From NCBI GenBank assembly GCA_902494465.1, contig CABUTH010000021.1, positions 1 through 17,757 on the forward strand: a stretch of 17,757 bases of DNA, in the 5' to 3' direction. Positions 7,208-13,592 of this stretch are shown here, piece after piece. Positions within the stretch are counted from its first letter, which is position 1. Every line of letters begins with the position of its first letter. The translations under genes were made by a program, and so were the position numbers. The notes beneath the pieces were generated by a model, which had not been told where the DNA came from, did no database searches, and was given only the letters and a program-made list of their open reading frames with translations. The DNA is from an uncultured Collinsella sp. (GTDB lineage: Bacteria; Actinomycetota; Coriobacteriia; Coriobacteriales; Coriobacteriaceae).

Positions 7208-8665
7208 TTACATCAGGCCAAAGAGGTGGAACCAGGCGGCCTCGACCAGCACGACGATAAAGACGACCACAGTGAGGGGAATGCCCATGCGCATAGCCTC
7301 TTTGGAGGTGTAGCCGCCGGCGTCCTTGCCCTCGCCGATAAGGATCGGCAGGTTGTGGAACGGCAGGATGTAGTGGATGTTGATGGACGTGAAGACGATG
7401 AGCGCCACGGCGAGCGGGCTTACGCTGGAGCCGGCCGCGAAGCTGATGAACGCCGGCACGCACACACCGAGCACGGCCATGACCGAGCCCATGAACATGT
7501 GGATGATCATGGAGAGCGCGGCGACGAGCAGGGCGAACAGGAAGATGTTCTCGGGCACGGAGCTGGGTAGCACGACGTCGGCGATCCAGGCGTTCATGCC
7601 GGTGGCACCGCCCACGGAGCCCACGGCCATGGCGGCCGTCAGGAACATGAGGGACTTGATGTCGACGGCGTTCCAGCTGGCGGGCGTGAGGACCTCGCCG
7701 ATGATGGGCATGGCGAGTGCGACGCCAATGGCCAGGGTGACCCAGCCGATATAGTCGCCCGAGACGGTGAGCCACAGCGCGATGGCGATGACAAGCCACA
7801 CGATGGTGCGGATCTCCTTGACGGAGAGCCTGCCGAGCGCGGCCTGCTTGGCCACGATCCGCTCGCGATCGTAGACGAGCTCCTTGCTGGGCTTAAAGAG
7901 GAAGAGACCCAGGAACAGGGTGCACAGCAGCGCGACCAGCATAGGCACGCTCATGTACAGGAACCAGTCGACAAAGGACGGGCTCATGCCGCCGGCCTCG
8001 GCGCTGTACTGCGCAACGAGCGGGTTGAGCGTGGAGTCACCCGTCAGGAAGAACATGGAACCCGGGGCGGCAGCGGCAAACACGAGGAAGCCGAGCTTGC
8101 CGCGGTCGTCGTCACCGTAGCCGGCGGACTCGGCGATGACCGAGACGACGGCGAGGATGAGGAAGGCACGGGGGAACGGATGCGGGATCAGCAGCGACAG
8201 CACAAAGGTGAGCGCGAAGATCGAGATGATGAGCGACTTGGCATCGCGCACGAACTTGAGCATAAACGCATAGGCGATGCGCTCGCCCAGGCCCGACTCC
8301 TTGACCGCGCTGGCGATGAGATAGGCGCCGATGACGAGCCACATGGTGGCTTTGGTCCACGAGCTAAACGTGGAGGCGACCGTCGCCGAGATGCTCGCGG
8401 CGCCCGTGTCGTCCACGCATACCTTGAACAGAACGAGCAGCGCGCAGTAGAGCAGGCCCACAAAGCCCGGCTGTGCCACGCCACACGCCCAGAACACCAC
8501 TGTGGCGAGCGTCAGTGCCAGACAGGTCTGACCGCCGACCGTAAGCTCGACCGTCGAGCTCAGCTCCGCCAAAGGAAGAAACTTCACCAGCAAAAAGACA
8601 ACGATACCCAGCACAAAGCCAATTTCGCGCTTGGTGATCTTAAACGCCTTCTTTTCCGCTTCCAT
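7208..8665 (-). CDS. DASS/SLC13-type anion permease
   Basis: A 485-residue integral membrane protein with about 12 hydrophobic segments, of the divalent anion:Na+ symporter (DASS/CitT) group. The lysine-rich start MEAEKKAFKITKRE leads directly into the first segment. Family features are two internally related halves and re-entrant-loop-like stretches around FFLTGDSTLNPLVAQ and FTSINIHYILPFHNLPILIG, and the C-terminal block ending in GIPLTVVVFIVVLVEAAWFH. The family imports di- and tricarboxylates, sulfate or aromatic acids. Placed before ubiD-ubiX, it most likely imports the acid that UbiD decarboxylates, or exchanges substrate and product. ATG 8665 is preceded by AAAGGTGG; the in-frame ATG at 8716 is less likely. 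It is separated from the fusion gene by 243 bp containing a terminator and a long palindrome. Confidence 0.88.
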   Translation of the reverse strand: MEAEKKAFKITKREIGFVLGIVVFLLVKFLPLAELSSTVELTVGGQTCLALTLATVVFWACGVAQPGFVGLLYCALLVLFKVCVDDTGAASISATVASTFSSWTKATMWLVIGAYLIASAVKESGLGERIAYAFMLKFVRDAKSLIISIFALTFVLSLLIPHPFPRAFLILAVVSVIAESAGYGDDDRGKLGFLVFAAAAPGSMFFLTGDSTLNPLVAQYSAEAGGMSPSFVDWFLYMSVPMLVALLCTLFLGLFLFKPSKELVYDRERIVAKQAALGRLSVKEIRTIVWLVIAIALWLTVSGDYIGWVTLAIGVALAMPIIGEVLTPASWNAVDIKSLMFLTAAMAVGSVGGATGMNAWIADVVLPSSVPENIFLFALLVAALSMIIHMFMGSVMAVLGVCVPAFISFAAGSSVSPLAVALIVFTSINIHYILPFHNLPILIGEGKDAGGYTSKEAMRMGIPLTVVVFIVVLVEAAWFHLFGLM

Positions 8666-8721
8666 CTCCCCACCTTTCTTGTTGGGGGCGCTCCGGATTC
8701 GCAGCCACGTTGCCACTTAAA

Positions 8722-8749
8722 AAGGGGCGCCCGTTATCGGACACCCCTT
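8722..8749 (-). terminator. Intrinsic terminator or attenuator before the permease gene
   Basis: On the minus strand a continuous 12-bp stem (AAGGGGTGTCCG with CGGGCGCCCCTT, two wobble pairs) closes an ATAA loop and is followed by TTTTT. It lies 57 bp before the permease start and 160 bp after the fusion-gene stop. It could end the fusion-gene transcript. I find no clear promoter in the 56 bp between it and the permease, so it may instead act as an attenuator in the operon leader. TTGACT at 8780-8775 has no good -10 partner. Confidence 0.7.
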
Positions 8750-8815
8750 ACGTTGCGCTGTGTTGCGGCAATACAGTCAAGCGGATTTTTTGAATGAGAA
8801 GCGATCCTCTGGGCA

Positions 8816-8882
8816 AAAACCGTCACAACATTCGACAGTTTTCCTCGATTTCGAGATTTTCATCGAATGTTGTGACGGTTTT
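8816..8882. repeat. 20-bp perfect inverted repeat with inner hairpin
   Basis: Arms 8816-8835 and 8863-8882 are perfectly complementary (core CCGTCACAACATTCGA) and enclose an inner CTCGA/TCGAG hairpin. It is flanked by A and T tracts, so it could end transcription in either direction, with TTTT at the 3' end on both strands. It lies just after the fusion-gene stop. Length and structure also suit a dispersed palindromic element. Confidence 0.7.
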
Positions 8883-8885
8883 GAT

Positions 8886-8914
8886 ATGGCAAAGAGACTG
8901 TACCTTTGTTACAT
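8886..8914. repeat. Possible degenerate third CAAAGGGA element
   Basis: The run GGCAAAGAGACTGTACCTTTGTTACAT (split around 8900) resembles the hairpins at 2406-2438 and 3918-3948 in core and order, but the arms pair poorly (CAAAG with CTTTG only, plus scattered matches). It overlaps the last codons and the stop of the fusion gene, so its relation to the other two copies is tentative. Confidence 0.35.
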
Positions 8915-9856
8915 AGCGAGATCCGTACGGATGGATGGATCGCTGAGGGCCTCGCGGAGCCAGGGGGCCAGCTGCTCGGGGTGACCCTGCAGGTAGCCGT
9001 CGAGCTCGGACGGGGCGACCGGGCGCACTTCCGAGATCTCCTCTTGGTTGATGTGCAGCTCGCCCGGCTCAACATGGGCAAGGTAGACCTCGCACCATTC
9101 GCACTCGCAGCGGCCGTCGCCGTGGTCCTCGCGGTAGGTCACGTGACCGAGGTGTTTGAGCTGGTCGGGTGCGCGCGTGATGCCGAGCTCTTCGTTGATG
9201 CGGCGCGCCGTCGCGGCGACAACGTCCTCCCCGGGGAGCGGATGGCCGGCACAGCTATCGGCCAGCACCCCGCCCCACAGTCGTTTGAGCGGACTGCGGC
9301 GACAGAGCAGCAGGCGCGCGTCCTCGCCCTGGCCCTCGACCAGAAGCGTCAGAAATGCCTGATGCAGAATGCCCTCGCCGGTATGGGCCTCGATGCGATC
9401 GACGGGGCCGAGCGCCTCGCCGGTCGCGGCATCGACCGCCACGACCTCGGCACCCGCGCCGCCCTCATCCCAGCCGGCGCGCAGAATGCGGGCGGCGGCG
9501 CCTTCGAGTGCGGCGACGAGCTCCTTGGTGGTGTCGAGCACGCGCTGAAGGTCGTCCGCGGTCGCGTTCTCCACATGAAAGCCCGTGCTTGCAACGACCG
9601 GCACGCCAAAGCGCGTGGCCAGCGCCGCCGCGATATCGTGCGCCGGGATCTCGTCTCGATGACACGGAACGGCCAGAATGCTCACCGTCGCCGTACGGCC
9701 GGGCTCGGAGCGCGGAATGGCCTGCGCCGTGGCGCCCAGGTGCGCGAACTCAGGCGAGCAAGCGTACACCGCCATGCCTCGCGGCGTCACCGTCAACTGG
9801 GCCTCGAGCACAAACTTGTCCTCGCCCACTGCAACCTTTGTCGTGTGCATACCCAT
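8909..9856 (-). CDS. Fusion: LpdD-type domain + IDI-like Nudix domain
   Basis: A 315-residue two-domain protein. Residues 10-120 match the LpdD/VdcD-type small subunit of UbiD decarboxylase systems, annotated in some resources as a prenylated-flavin chaperone: LTVTPRGMAVYACS, FAHLGATAQAIPR, TATVSILAVPCHRDEIPA and TGFHVENATADDLQRVL. Residues 150-305 match type I isopentenyl-diphosphate isomerase. His158, His165, His205, Glu251 and Glu253 align with the E. coli IDI metal ligands, Trp299 with its active-site Trp, and GHPLPGED...RRINEELGI forms the Nudix-like box. Aligned ungapped with E. coli IDI, the catalytic Cys position is Ala203, and Cys202 occupies the preceding place, so isomerase activity is uncertain. 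The domain could supply DMAPP, make dimethylallyl phosphate, or only bind it. AGGAG precedes ATG 9856; an upstream frame to 10030 would overlap the promoter. Confidence 0.85.
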   Translation of the reverse strand: MGMHTTKVAVGEDKFVLEAQLTVTPRGMAVYACSPEFAHLGATAQAIPRSEPGRTATVSILAVPCHRDEIPAHDIAAALATRFGVPVVASTGFHVENATADDLQRVLDTTKELVAALEGAAARILRAGWDEGGAGAEVVAVDAATGEALGPVDRIEAHTGEGILHQAFLTLLVEGQGEDARLLLCRRSPLKRLWGGVLADSCAGHPLPGEDVVAATARRINEELGITRAPDQLKHLGHVTYREDHGDGRCECEWCEVYLAHVEPGELHINQEEISEVRPVAPSELDGYLQGHPEQLAPWLREALSDPSIRTDLAM

Positions 9857-9896
9857 GGGATCTCCTGTCGCCCGCAATGTACCTGAGACCATCTTC

Positions 9897-9919
9897 GCCT
9901 GTATTGCGACTATACAGGC
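9897..9919. promoter_or_regulatory. Palindrome overlapping the fusion-gene -10 box
   Basis: GCCTGTAT (9897-9904) and ATACAGGC (9912-9919) form a perfect 8-bp inverted repeat with a 7-bp spacer. It covers the -10 region of the promoter at 9909-9937, a position suited to a repressor or MerR-type activator. A second short pair, GCCTGC (9927-9932) with GCAGGC (9943-9948), surrounds the -35 box. The MerR protein at 4018-4884 is one candidate ligand. Confidence 0.55.
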
Positions 9920-9937
9920 AAGCGCAGCCTGCGACAA
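9909..9937 (-). promoter_or_regulatory. Sigma-70-type promoter of the LpdD-IDI gene
   Basis: On the minus strand TTGTCG (9937-9932), a 17-bp spacer and TATAGT (9914-9909) form a good promoter about 50 bp before the chosen start at 9856. It lies in the 161-bp divergent space shared with the MFS gene. The fit of spacing and -10 supports the start at 9856 and argues against the longer upstream frame. Confidence 0.65.
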
Positions 9938-10017
9938 AGGAGGCAGGCACCTGACACATTCTGTTAGAGTTGCAGAGATTGAATCCCGCTTATTCATGCG
10001 ACATTGGAGTGACAACC

Positions 10018-11253
10018 TTGACCGCCGCAACCACGCCTAAAAGTAAGTCAACCGCCGCCGCGCTCTCCCCCGCGCGCACCAAGCTCTGCCTGGCGCTGCT
10101 CGTGCTGCTGGGATTCTCGCTCGGCTGCTCCGAGTTCGTGGTCATCGGCATCGAAAGTGACTTGGCGACGGAACTCGGCATATCGCTTGCCACTGCGGGC
10201 CAGCTCATCAGCGTTTTTGCACTGGTCTACGCCATCGCGACGCCGGTGCTTGCGCTCAGCACGGGGCGCTTCCGTCGTTACCAGCTGCTCGTGTGCTACA
10301 GCATTATCTTTGTGCTCGGCAATCTGGTCATGGCGTTGGCGCCCAACTTCCAGGTACTGTTTATCTCGCGCATTGTCCTGGGATCCGTCTCGGGCGCACT
10401 GCTCGCCGTGGGCGTGACGTACATCCCCGAGCTGCTGTCCCCGCAGCAAACTTCGCTTGCCATCTCGGTGGTATATGGTGCGTTTTCCGTGGCAATGGTC
10501 TTTGTCACTTCGATCGGCAAGTTCGTGGCCGACACGCTCGATTGGCACGTGGCCATGTACGGCACGCTGACCTTTGCCGTTTTGATCTGCGGAGCGCTCG
10601 TGGCGTTTATGCCGCGCGCTGGGCAAACCGACGAGCCTGCCACCTTTCGCGAGCAGGCGGGGCTTCTACGCGAACCGAGCATCATCACCGGCATGCTCAT
10701 CTTTTTGTTTGGCGTGGGATCGGTCTATGTGTTCTACGGCTACGTGACGCCTTATCTTGAGCAGGTGCTGGGCATGGGCACTGTTCAGGCGAGCACCACG
10801 CTTATGGCCTACGGCGTGTTCTGCCTAATCTCGAACATCTTGGGCGGATGGATCGACGCGCGTTTTGGCATGAAGGCACTGCTGGTTACGTTCGCGCTGC
10901 AGGCGGCGGCATTGTTTGGGCTGTTTGCCGTGGGCGCTGCCATGCCGCTCGCACTTGTCTTTGTCTTTAGTCTGGCAATGCTCATGTACCTGTTCTCGGT
11001 CTCGTGCATCACACACTTTATGGACGTGGCACGCAGCCGCCATCCCAAGTCGATGGTGCTCGCGAGCTCGGTTGAACCCATGGCGTTTAATGTCGGCATT
11101 TCGTTTGGCACCGCGGTGGGCGGCGCCGTGATAAGCAGCATTGGCATTGCGTACGTGGGCGCCGTGGGCGCCGCGTTCTCGCTTGTAGCCTGGGCGCTCA
11201 CGCTGGTGACTATTAAGTTGGCTCGCTGGGAGCGCAAGCGGGCGAGGGCGTAA
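10018..11253 (+). CDS. MFS transporter, DHA1/sugar-efflux type
   Basis: A 411-residue, 12-helix major facilitator of the AraJ/YdhP-like branch. The first helix carries the typical SEFVVIGI motif followed by LATELGISLATAGQLIS. The loop between helices 2 and 3 (LALSTGRFRRYQLL) fits motif A in weakened form. Substrates in this group include drugs, sugars and small aromatic compounds, and transport is usually outward and proton-driven. I propose TTG at 10018, because GGAG at 10006-10009 lies 8 nt before it; an upstream TTG at 9970 and a GTG at 10009 are in frame but have no suitable site. It is divergent from the LpdD-IDI gene, sharing a 161-bp control region. It might export the decarboxylation product, but that rests on position only. 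The phosphatase gene follows by 51 bp. Confidence 0.85.
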   Translation: MTAATTPKSKSTAAALSPARTKLCLALLVLLGFSLGCSEFVVIGIESDLATELGISLATAGQLISVFALVYAIATPVLALSTGRFRRYQLLVCYSIIFVLGNLVMALAPNFQVLFISRIVLGSVSGALLAVGVTYIPELLSPQQTSLAISVVYGAFSVAMVFVTSIGKFVADTLDWHVAMYGTLTFAVLICGALVAFMPRAGQTDEPATFREQAGLLREPSIITGMLIFLFGVGSVYVFYGYVTPYLEQVLGMGTVQASTTLMAYGVFCLISNILGGWIDARFGMKALLVTFALQAAALFGLFAVGAAMPLALVFVFSLAMLMYLFSVSCITHFMDVARSRHPKSMVLASSVEPMAFNVGISFGTAVGGAVISSIGIAYVGAVGAAFSLVAWALTLVTIKLARWERKRARA

Positions 11254-11304
11254 GCGCAGATGCGATACTCGAGCTCGATGATGGCGATCGAAAGGAAACC
11301 GCAT

Positions 11305-11751
11305 ATGCAACGTGTACTGTTTATCTGCTATGGAAATATCTGTCGCTCGACGATGGCTGAGTCGGTGTTTACCGAGCTGGTGCGCCGCGCTGGGCGCGCG
11401 GGCGAGTTTGTCATCGATTCTGCAGCGACCTCAACTGAGGAGATCGGCAACCCGCCGCACCACGGTACCGTTGCCAAGCTGCGTGAAGTCGGGATTCCTG
11501 TCGTTGCCCACCGTGCGCGCCAGGTGCGTCGCGCGGAGTATGGCGACTGGGATCACATTGTCTATATGGATGCTGAGAACGCGCGTGGCCTGCGTCGCAT
11601 CTTTGGCGACGACCCCGACGGCAAGATTACGCGCTTGCTCGATTGGACCGAGCGCCCCGGCGACGTGGCCGATCCCTGGTACACCGGCAACTTCGACGCC
11701 ACCTACCGCGATGTGCTCGCCGGCTGCACCGCTATGCTCGAGCAGCTGTAG
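11305..11751 (+). CDS. Low-molecular-weight protein tyrosine phosphatase
   Basis: A 148-residue cytoplasmic phosphatase of the LMW-PTP/arsenate-reductase fold. The P-loop CYGNICRS (8-15) gives the C-x5-R-S signature with nucleophile Cys8 and Arg14, and the general acid is Asp123 in DPWYTGNFD. Length is typical. In bacteria these enzymes dephosphorylate tyrosine kinases and other proteins. No BY-kinase or polysaccharide gene is in view, so the target is unknown. ATG 11305 is preceded by AAAGGA 8 nt upstream; an in-frame start at 11260 would overlap the leader after the MFS stop and lacks support. It probably shares a transcript with the MFS gene, 51 bp upstream. Confidence 0.93.
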   Translation: MQRVLFICYGNICRSTMAESVFTELVRRAGRAGEFVIDSAATSTEEIGNPPHHGTVAKLREVGIPVVAHRARQVRRAEYGDWDHIVYMDAENARGLRRIFGDDPDGKITRLLDWTERPGDVADPWYTGNFDATYRDVLAGCTAMLEQL

Positions 11752-11788
11752 GTTCGCGGGCGCGCGAGGTGCGCCATTGGCATAAAAC

Positions 11789-11881
11789 GAGCGTGGATTA
11801 TCTCCCGCATACAAATTGAGCGTGGATTTTCTCCCACTTTGAGCGTTCAAGCGCGCTCTAAACGGGAGAAAATCCACGCTC
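11789..11881. repeat. Triple repeat with an 18-bp inverted pair
   Basis: The motif GAGCGTGGATTTTCTCCC occurs at 11818-11835 and again, perfectly inverted, at 11864-11881. A direct near-copy (one base changed) lies at 11789-11806, 29 bp upstream. The loop contains a small GAGCG/CGCTC hairpin. The element fills the space between the convergent phosphatase and TIGR04076-like genes and ends 3 bp from the latter's stop, so it may serve as a shared terminator. It has no strong T tract. Confidence 0.7.
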
Positions 11882-11883
11882 GA

Positions 11884-12216
11884 TTACTCGTCGACGATCT
11901 CGGCAAGCCAGACGTTCAACGTGTCGACCTCGGGGCAGCAGAACTTTGCCGTACCGGGCTCGTTGCCGGGCACGGTTCCGCCATAGCGCAGGATATCGAT
12001 ATAGGGAAAGCCCACATGGCAGGCCATGGCGCACATCTTGCCGCGGTCTCGGTCAAAGTCAAAGACGTCACCCGGCTTGTGCCCGTGATGGCAGCGGCAC
12101 GCCCCCAGCTGGTCCACGCAGCTAATGCGAATGCGCGGACGCTTGCCACGCGGCGCGCCGAGCGGCTTGTTCTCGTCGGCGGACCCGGCGACGGTGCCCC
12201 CGCCGGCGTTACTCAT
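11884..12216 (-). CDS. TIGR04076-like small Cys-rich protein
   Basis: A 110-residue cytoplasmic protein resembling the TIGR04076 family of small proteins of unknown function. After a 25-residue Gly-rich lead, the core shows CxxHxGHKPGD (42-50 region), a CAMAC pair (62-66), FPYIDILRYGG (70-80) and a final CCPE (93-96). The Cys/His set (C33, C40, C42, H43, H44, H46, C62, C66, H67, C93, C94) suggests metal or Fe-S binding, which I infer and cannot show. Its ATG lies inside the end of the pyridoxal kinase gene (ATGAGTAA, 8-bp overlap), so translation is probably coupled. That tight link suggests a role near vitamin B6 metabolism, but the family is found in other contexts as well. Confidence 0.75.
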   Translation of the reverse strand: MSNAGGGTVAGSADENKPLGAPRGKRPRIRISCVDQLGACRCHHGHKPGDVFDFDRDRGKMCAMACHVGFPYIDILRYGGTVPGNEPGTAKFCCPEVDTLNVWLAEIVDE

Positions 12217-13033
12217 GGTCGATCACATCCAGGCAGGCCTCGATGGGAAGGCCGGCGGACTTATCCTCCTGGTCGGCATTGCGCTCGATAAGCTCGGCTA
12301 CCACGCGCATGGCATCGCTCGTCGCGCGTTGCAGGCTCCAGCCGGCCATAACGCGGCCGACGAGCACCGCCGAGAACGTGTCGCCCGTGCCCGGGAAATA
12401 GACCGGAATGAGCTCAAAGGGAATCGTGAAGTACTCCCCTGCTACATGGTCGTAACCGATAACCGCGTTCGTGCCATTGACCACGGCGCTCGTAATGACC
12501 ACCGACTTGGCACCCAGCTCACGCACGGCGTCCACAAGGGTGCGGGCCTCATCGGGCGTGATCTGCTCTGCAATAGGCGTATCGGTGAGCAGGCAGGCCT
12601 CGGTGTAGTTGGGCACCGCGTAGTCTGCGCACTCCAGCAGGTGCCGCATAAGGCCAATCGTGGACTCGGGCACGCCCGCATAGAGCTTGCCGTTGTCGCC
12701 CATGATGGGGTCGACAAACACCTTGGTGCCCTTTTGCGCACGGCGGTGGCAAAAGTCCGAGATGATGCGCGTCTCTTCCTCGGTCACGATAAAGCCGGTC
12801 GAGATGGCGTCGAACTCAAAGCCGAGTTCTTCCCAGATGGCAAGACTCTGACGCACGTACTCCGTGGTGTCGTGGATGTAGAACTTGGGATAGTTGAGCG
12901 TGTCGGACACGAGCGCCGTCGGCAGGTTATGGATACGGTAGCCCATGTGCGACAGCACCGGCAGCATGGCGGAAAGCGCGACCTTGCCGTAACCGCACAT
13001 ATCGTTGATCAGCAGCAGCTGAGTGTTCTTCAT
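12209..13033 (-). CDS. Pyridoxal/pyridoxamine kinase (PdxY/PdxK-like)
   Basis: A 274-residue ribokinase-fold enzyme that phosphorylates B6 vitamers with ATP to pyridoxal or pyridoxamine phosphate in the cytoplasm. Clear family marks are VALSAMLPVLSHMG near the N-terminus, the metal and phosphate block VFVDPIMGDNGKLY (105-118), PNYTEACLL (141-149) and the anion hole FPGTGDTFSAVLVG with catalytic Asp218. Length fits. ATG 13033 follows AAGGGAGA; the ATG at 13057 is in frame but less well placed. Its last 8 bases overlap the start of the TIGR04076-like gene, so the two form an operon. The 559 bp upstream hold only repeats and the divergent marR promoter. Confidence 0.92.
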   Translation of the reverse strand: MKNTQLLLINDMCGYGKVALSAMLPVLSHMGYRIHNLPTALVSDTLNYPKFYIHDTTEYVRQSLAIWEELGFEFDAISTGFIVTEEETRIISDFCHRRAQKGTKVFVDPIMGDNGKLYAGVPESTIGLMRHLLECADYAVPNYTEACLLTDTPIAEQITPDEARTLVDAVRELGAKSVVITSAVVNGTNAVIGYDHVAGEYFTIPFELIPVYFPGTGDTFSAVLVGRVMAGWSLQRATSDAMRVVAELIERNADQEDKSAGLPIEACLDVIDHE

Positions 13034-13213
13034 GAGGGTCTCCCTTGTTTCGGGCACAGCGCAGCAGCGCCACAGTGCGACTAAGTGTAGCGCAGGAGGC
13101 GTTGTGGGCGGAGGCGAGCGGTACGAAGGGCAAATTGTTGCGGAAAGGTTTCGGAAATGGGGGCTGTTTGCTCCATAGCGGCCTAGTTGATGCTACTCAT
13201 ATAGCGCCATTTC

Positions 13214-13364
13214 AAAACTATGCCTATTTACTACGTTTAACCGCCCGCCCCCAACCACAACGAATTTCTCTCCAACAAAACCGCAGGTAGATAGCTTGCG
13301 TTTTTCAGAAACAGCTGTTGTGGTCAGCGATGCTGGATTCATCGTAGTAATTAGGCATAGTTTT
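13214..13364. repeat. 22-bp inverted repeat in the pdxY-marR gap
   Basis: Arms 13214-13235 and 13343-13364 match at 21 of 22 positions (core ACTATGCCTA) and enclose 107 bp. The gap 13034-13592 holds no gene: short frames at 13045-13290 and 13296-13517 have no ribosome binding site and resemble no family. The enclosed segment contains CTCTCCAACAAAACCG and GCGTTTTTCAGAAACAGC but no transposase fragment. It looks like a miniature palindromic element or remnant. Confidence 0.6.
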
Positions 13365-13468
13365 TGGCAAGGCCGCTTCGAAAGGCATCATCGCAGCCCA
13401 AAACGATACCTTTTCCTTCGTCCCCAAGGGATCAGATTGCCGCTTAGGAGCGTTTGCAGCGTCGAGCG

Positions 13469-13496
13469 GTTACGGCGTTTGGTAAAACGCCGTAAC
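13469..13496. terminator. 12-bp hairpin just upstream of the marR promoter
   Basis: GTTACGGCGTTT (13469-13480) pairs perfectly with 13485-13496 around a GGTA loop, 17 bp before the -35 box. The stem carries T and A runs internally, and the following bases are TTAATAAG. It may insulate the marR promoter from upstream transcription, or belong to the neighbouring repeat element. Confidence 0.5.
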
Positions 13497-13513
13497 TTAA
13501 TAAGTTTGGTACC

Positions 13514-13542
13514 TTGACATTTATTTCTTGCACTCCTAAATT
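13514..13542 (+). promoter_or_regulatory. Strong sigma-70-type promoter of the marR-ABC operon
   Basis: TTGACA (13514-13519) is a perfect -35 box, followed by a 17-bp spacer and TAAATT (13537-13542). It lies 51 bp before the marR start. The -10 box overlaps the first bases of the operator palindrome, so binding by a repressor would block polymerase. Confidence 0.85.
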
Positions 13543-13576
13543 AGTTAGGCACAAAACAATTGCACTACCTAACTAA
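13541..13576. promoter_or_regulatory. Probable MarR operator
   Basis: TTAGTTAGG (13541-13549) and CCTAACTAA (13568-13576) are perfect inverted arms separated by 18 bp. They span the end of the -10 box, the expected transcription start and the sequence up to the ribosome binding site. This is the usual place for autorepression by a MarR dimer, and the arm length fits; I infer that the adjacent MarR protein binds here. Confidence 0.75.
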
Positions 13577-13592
13577 AGAAAGGAGCGACACC

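Noticed and set aside
8906..9886. 326-codon open frame on the plus strand
   Set aside because: Antisense to the LpdD-IDI fusion gene and lacking recognisable motifs.
9938..9961. GGCAGGCACCTGACACA-like string resembling a widespread REP-type sequence
   Set aside because: It is too short here and has no paired arm beyond GCCTGC/GCAGGC, so I cannot separate it from the promoter region.
9857..10030. Longer N-terminus of the LpdD-IDI protein (58 extra residues)
   Set aside because: It would run through the promoter and operator and into the MFS gene start; AGGAG before ATG 9856 and the domain boundary both fit the shorter form.
13296..13517. 73-codon frame in the pdxY-marR gap
   Set aside because: It crosses an inverted-repeat arm and a hairpin and ends inside the marR promoter; no start signals.
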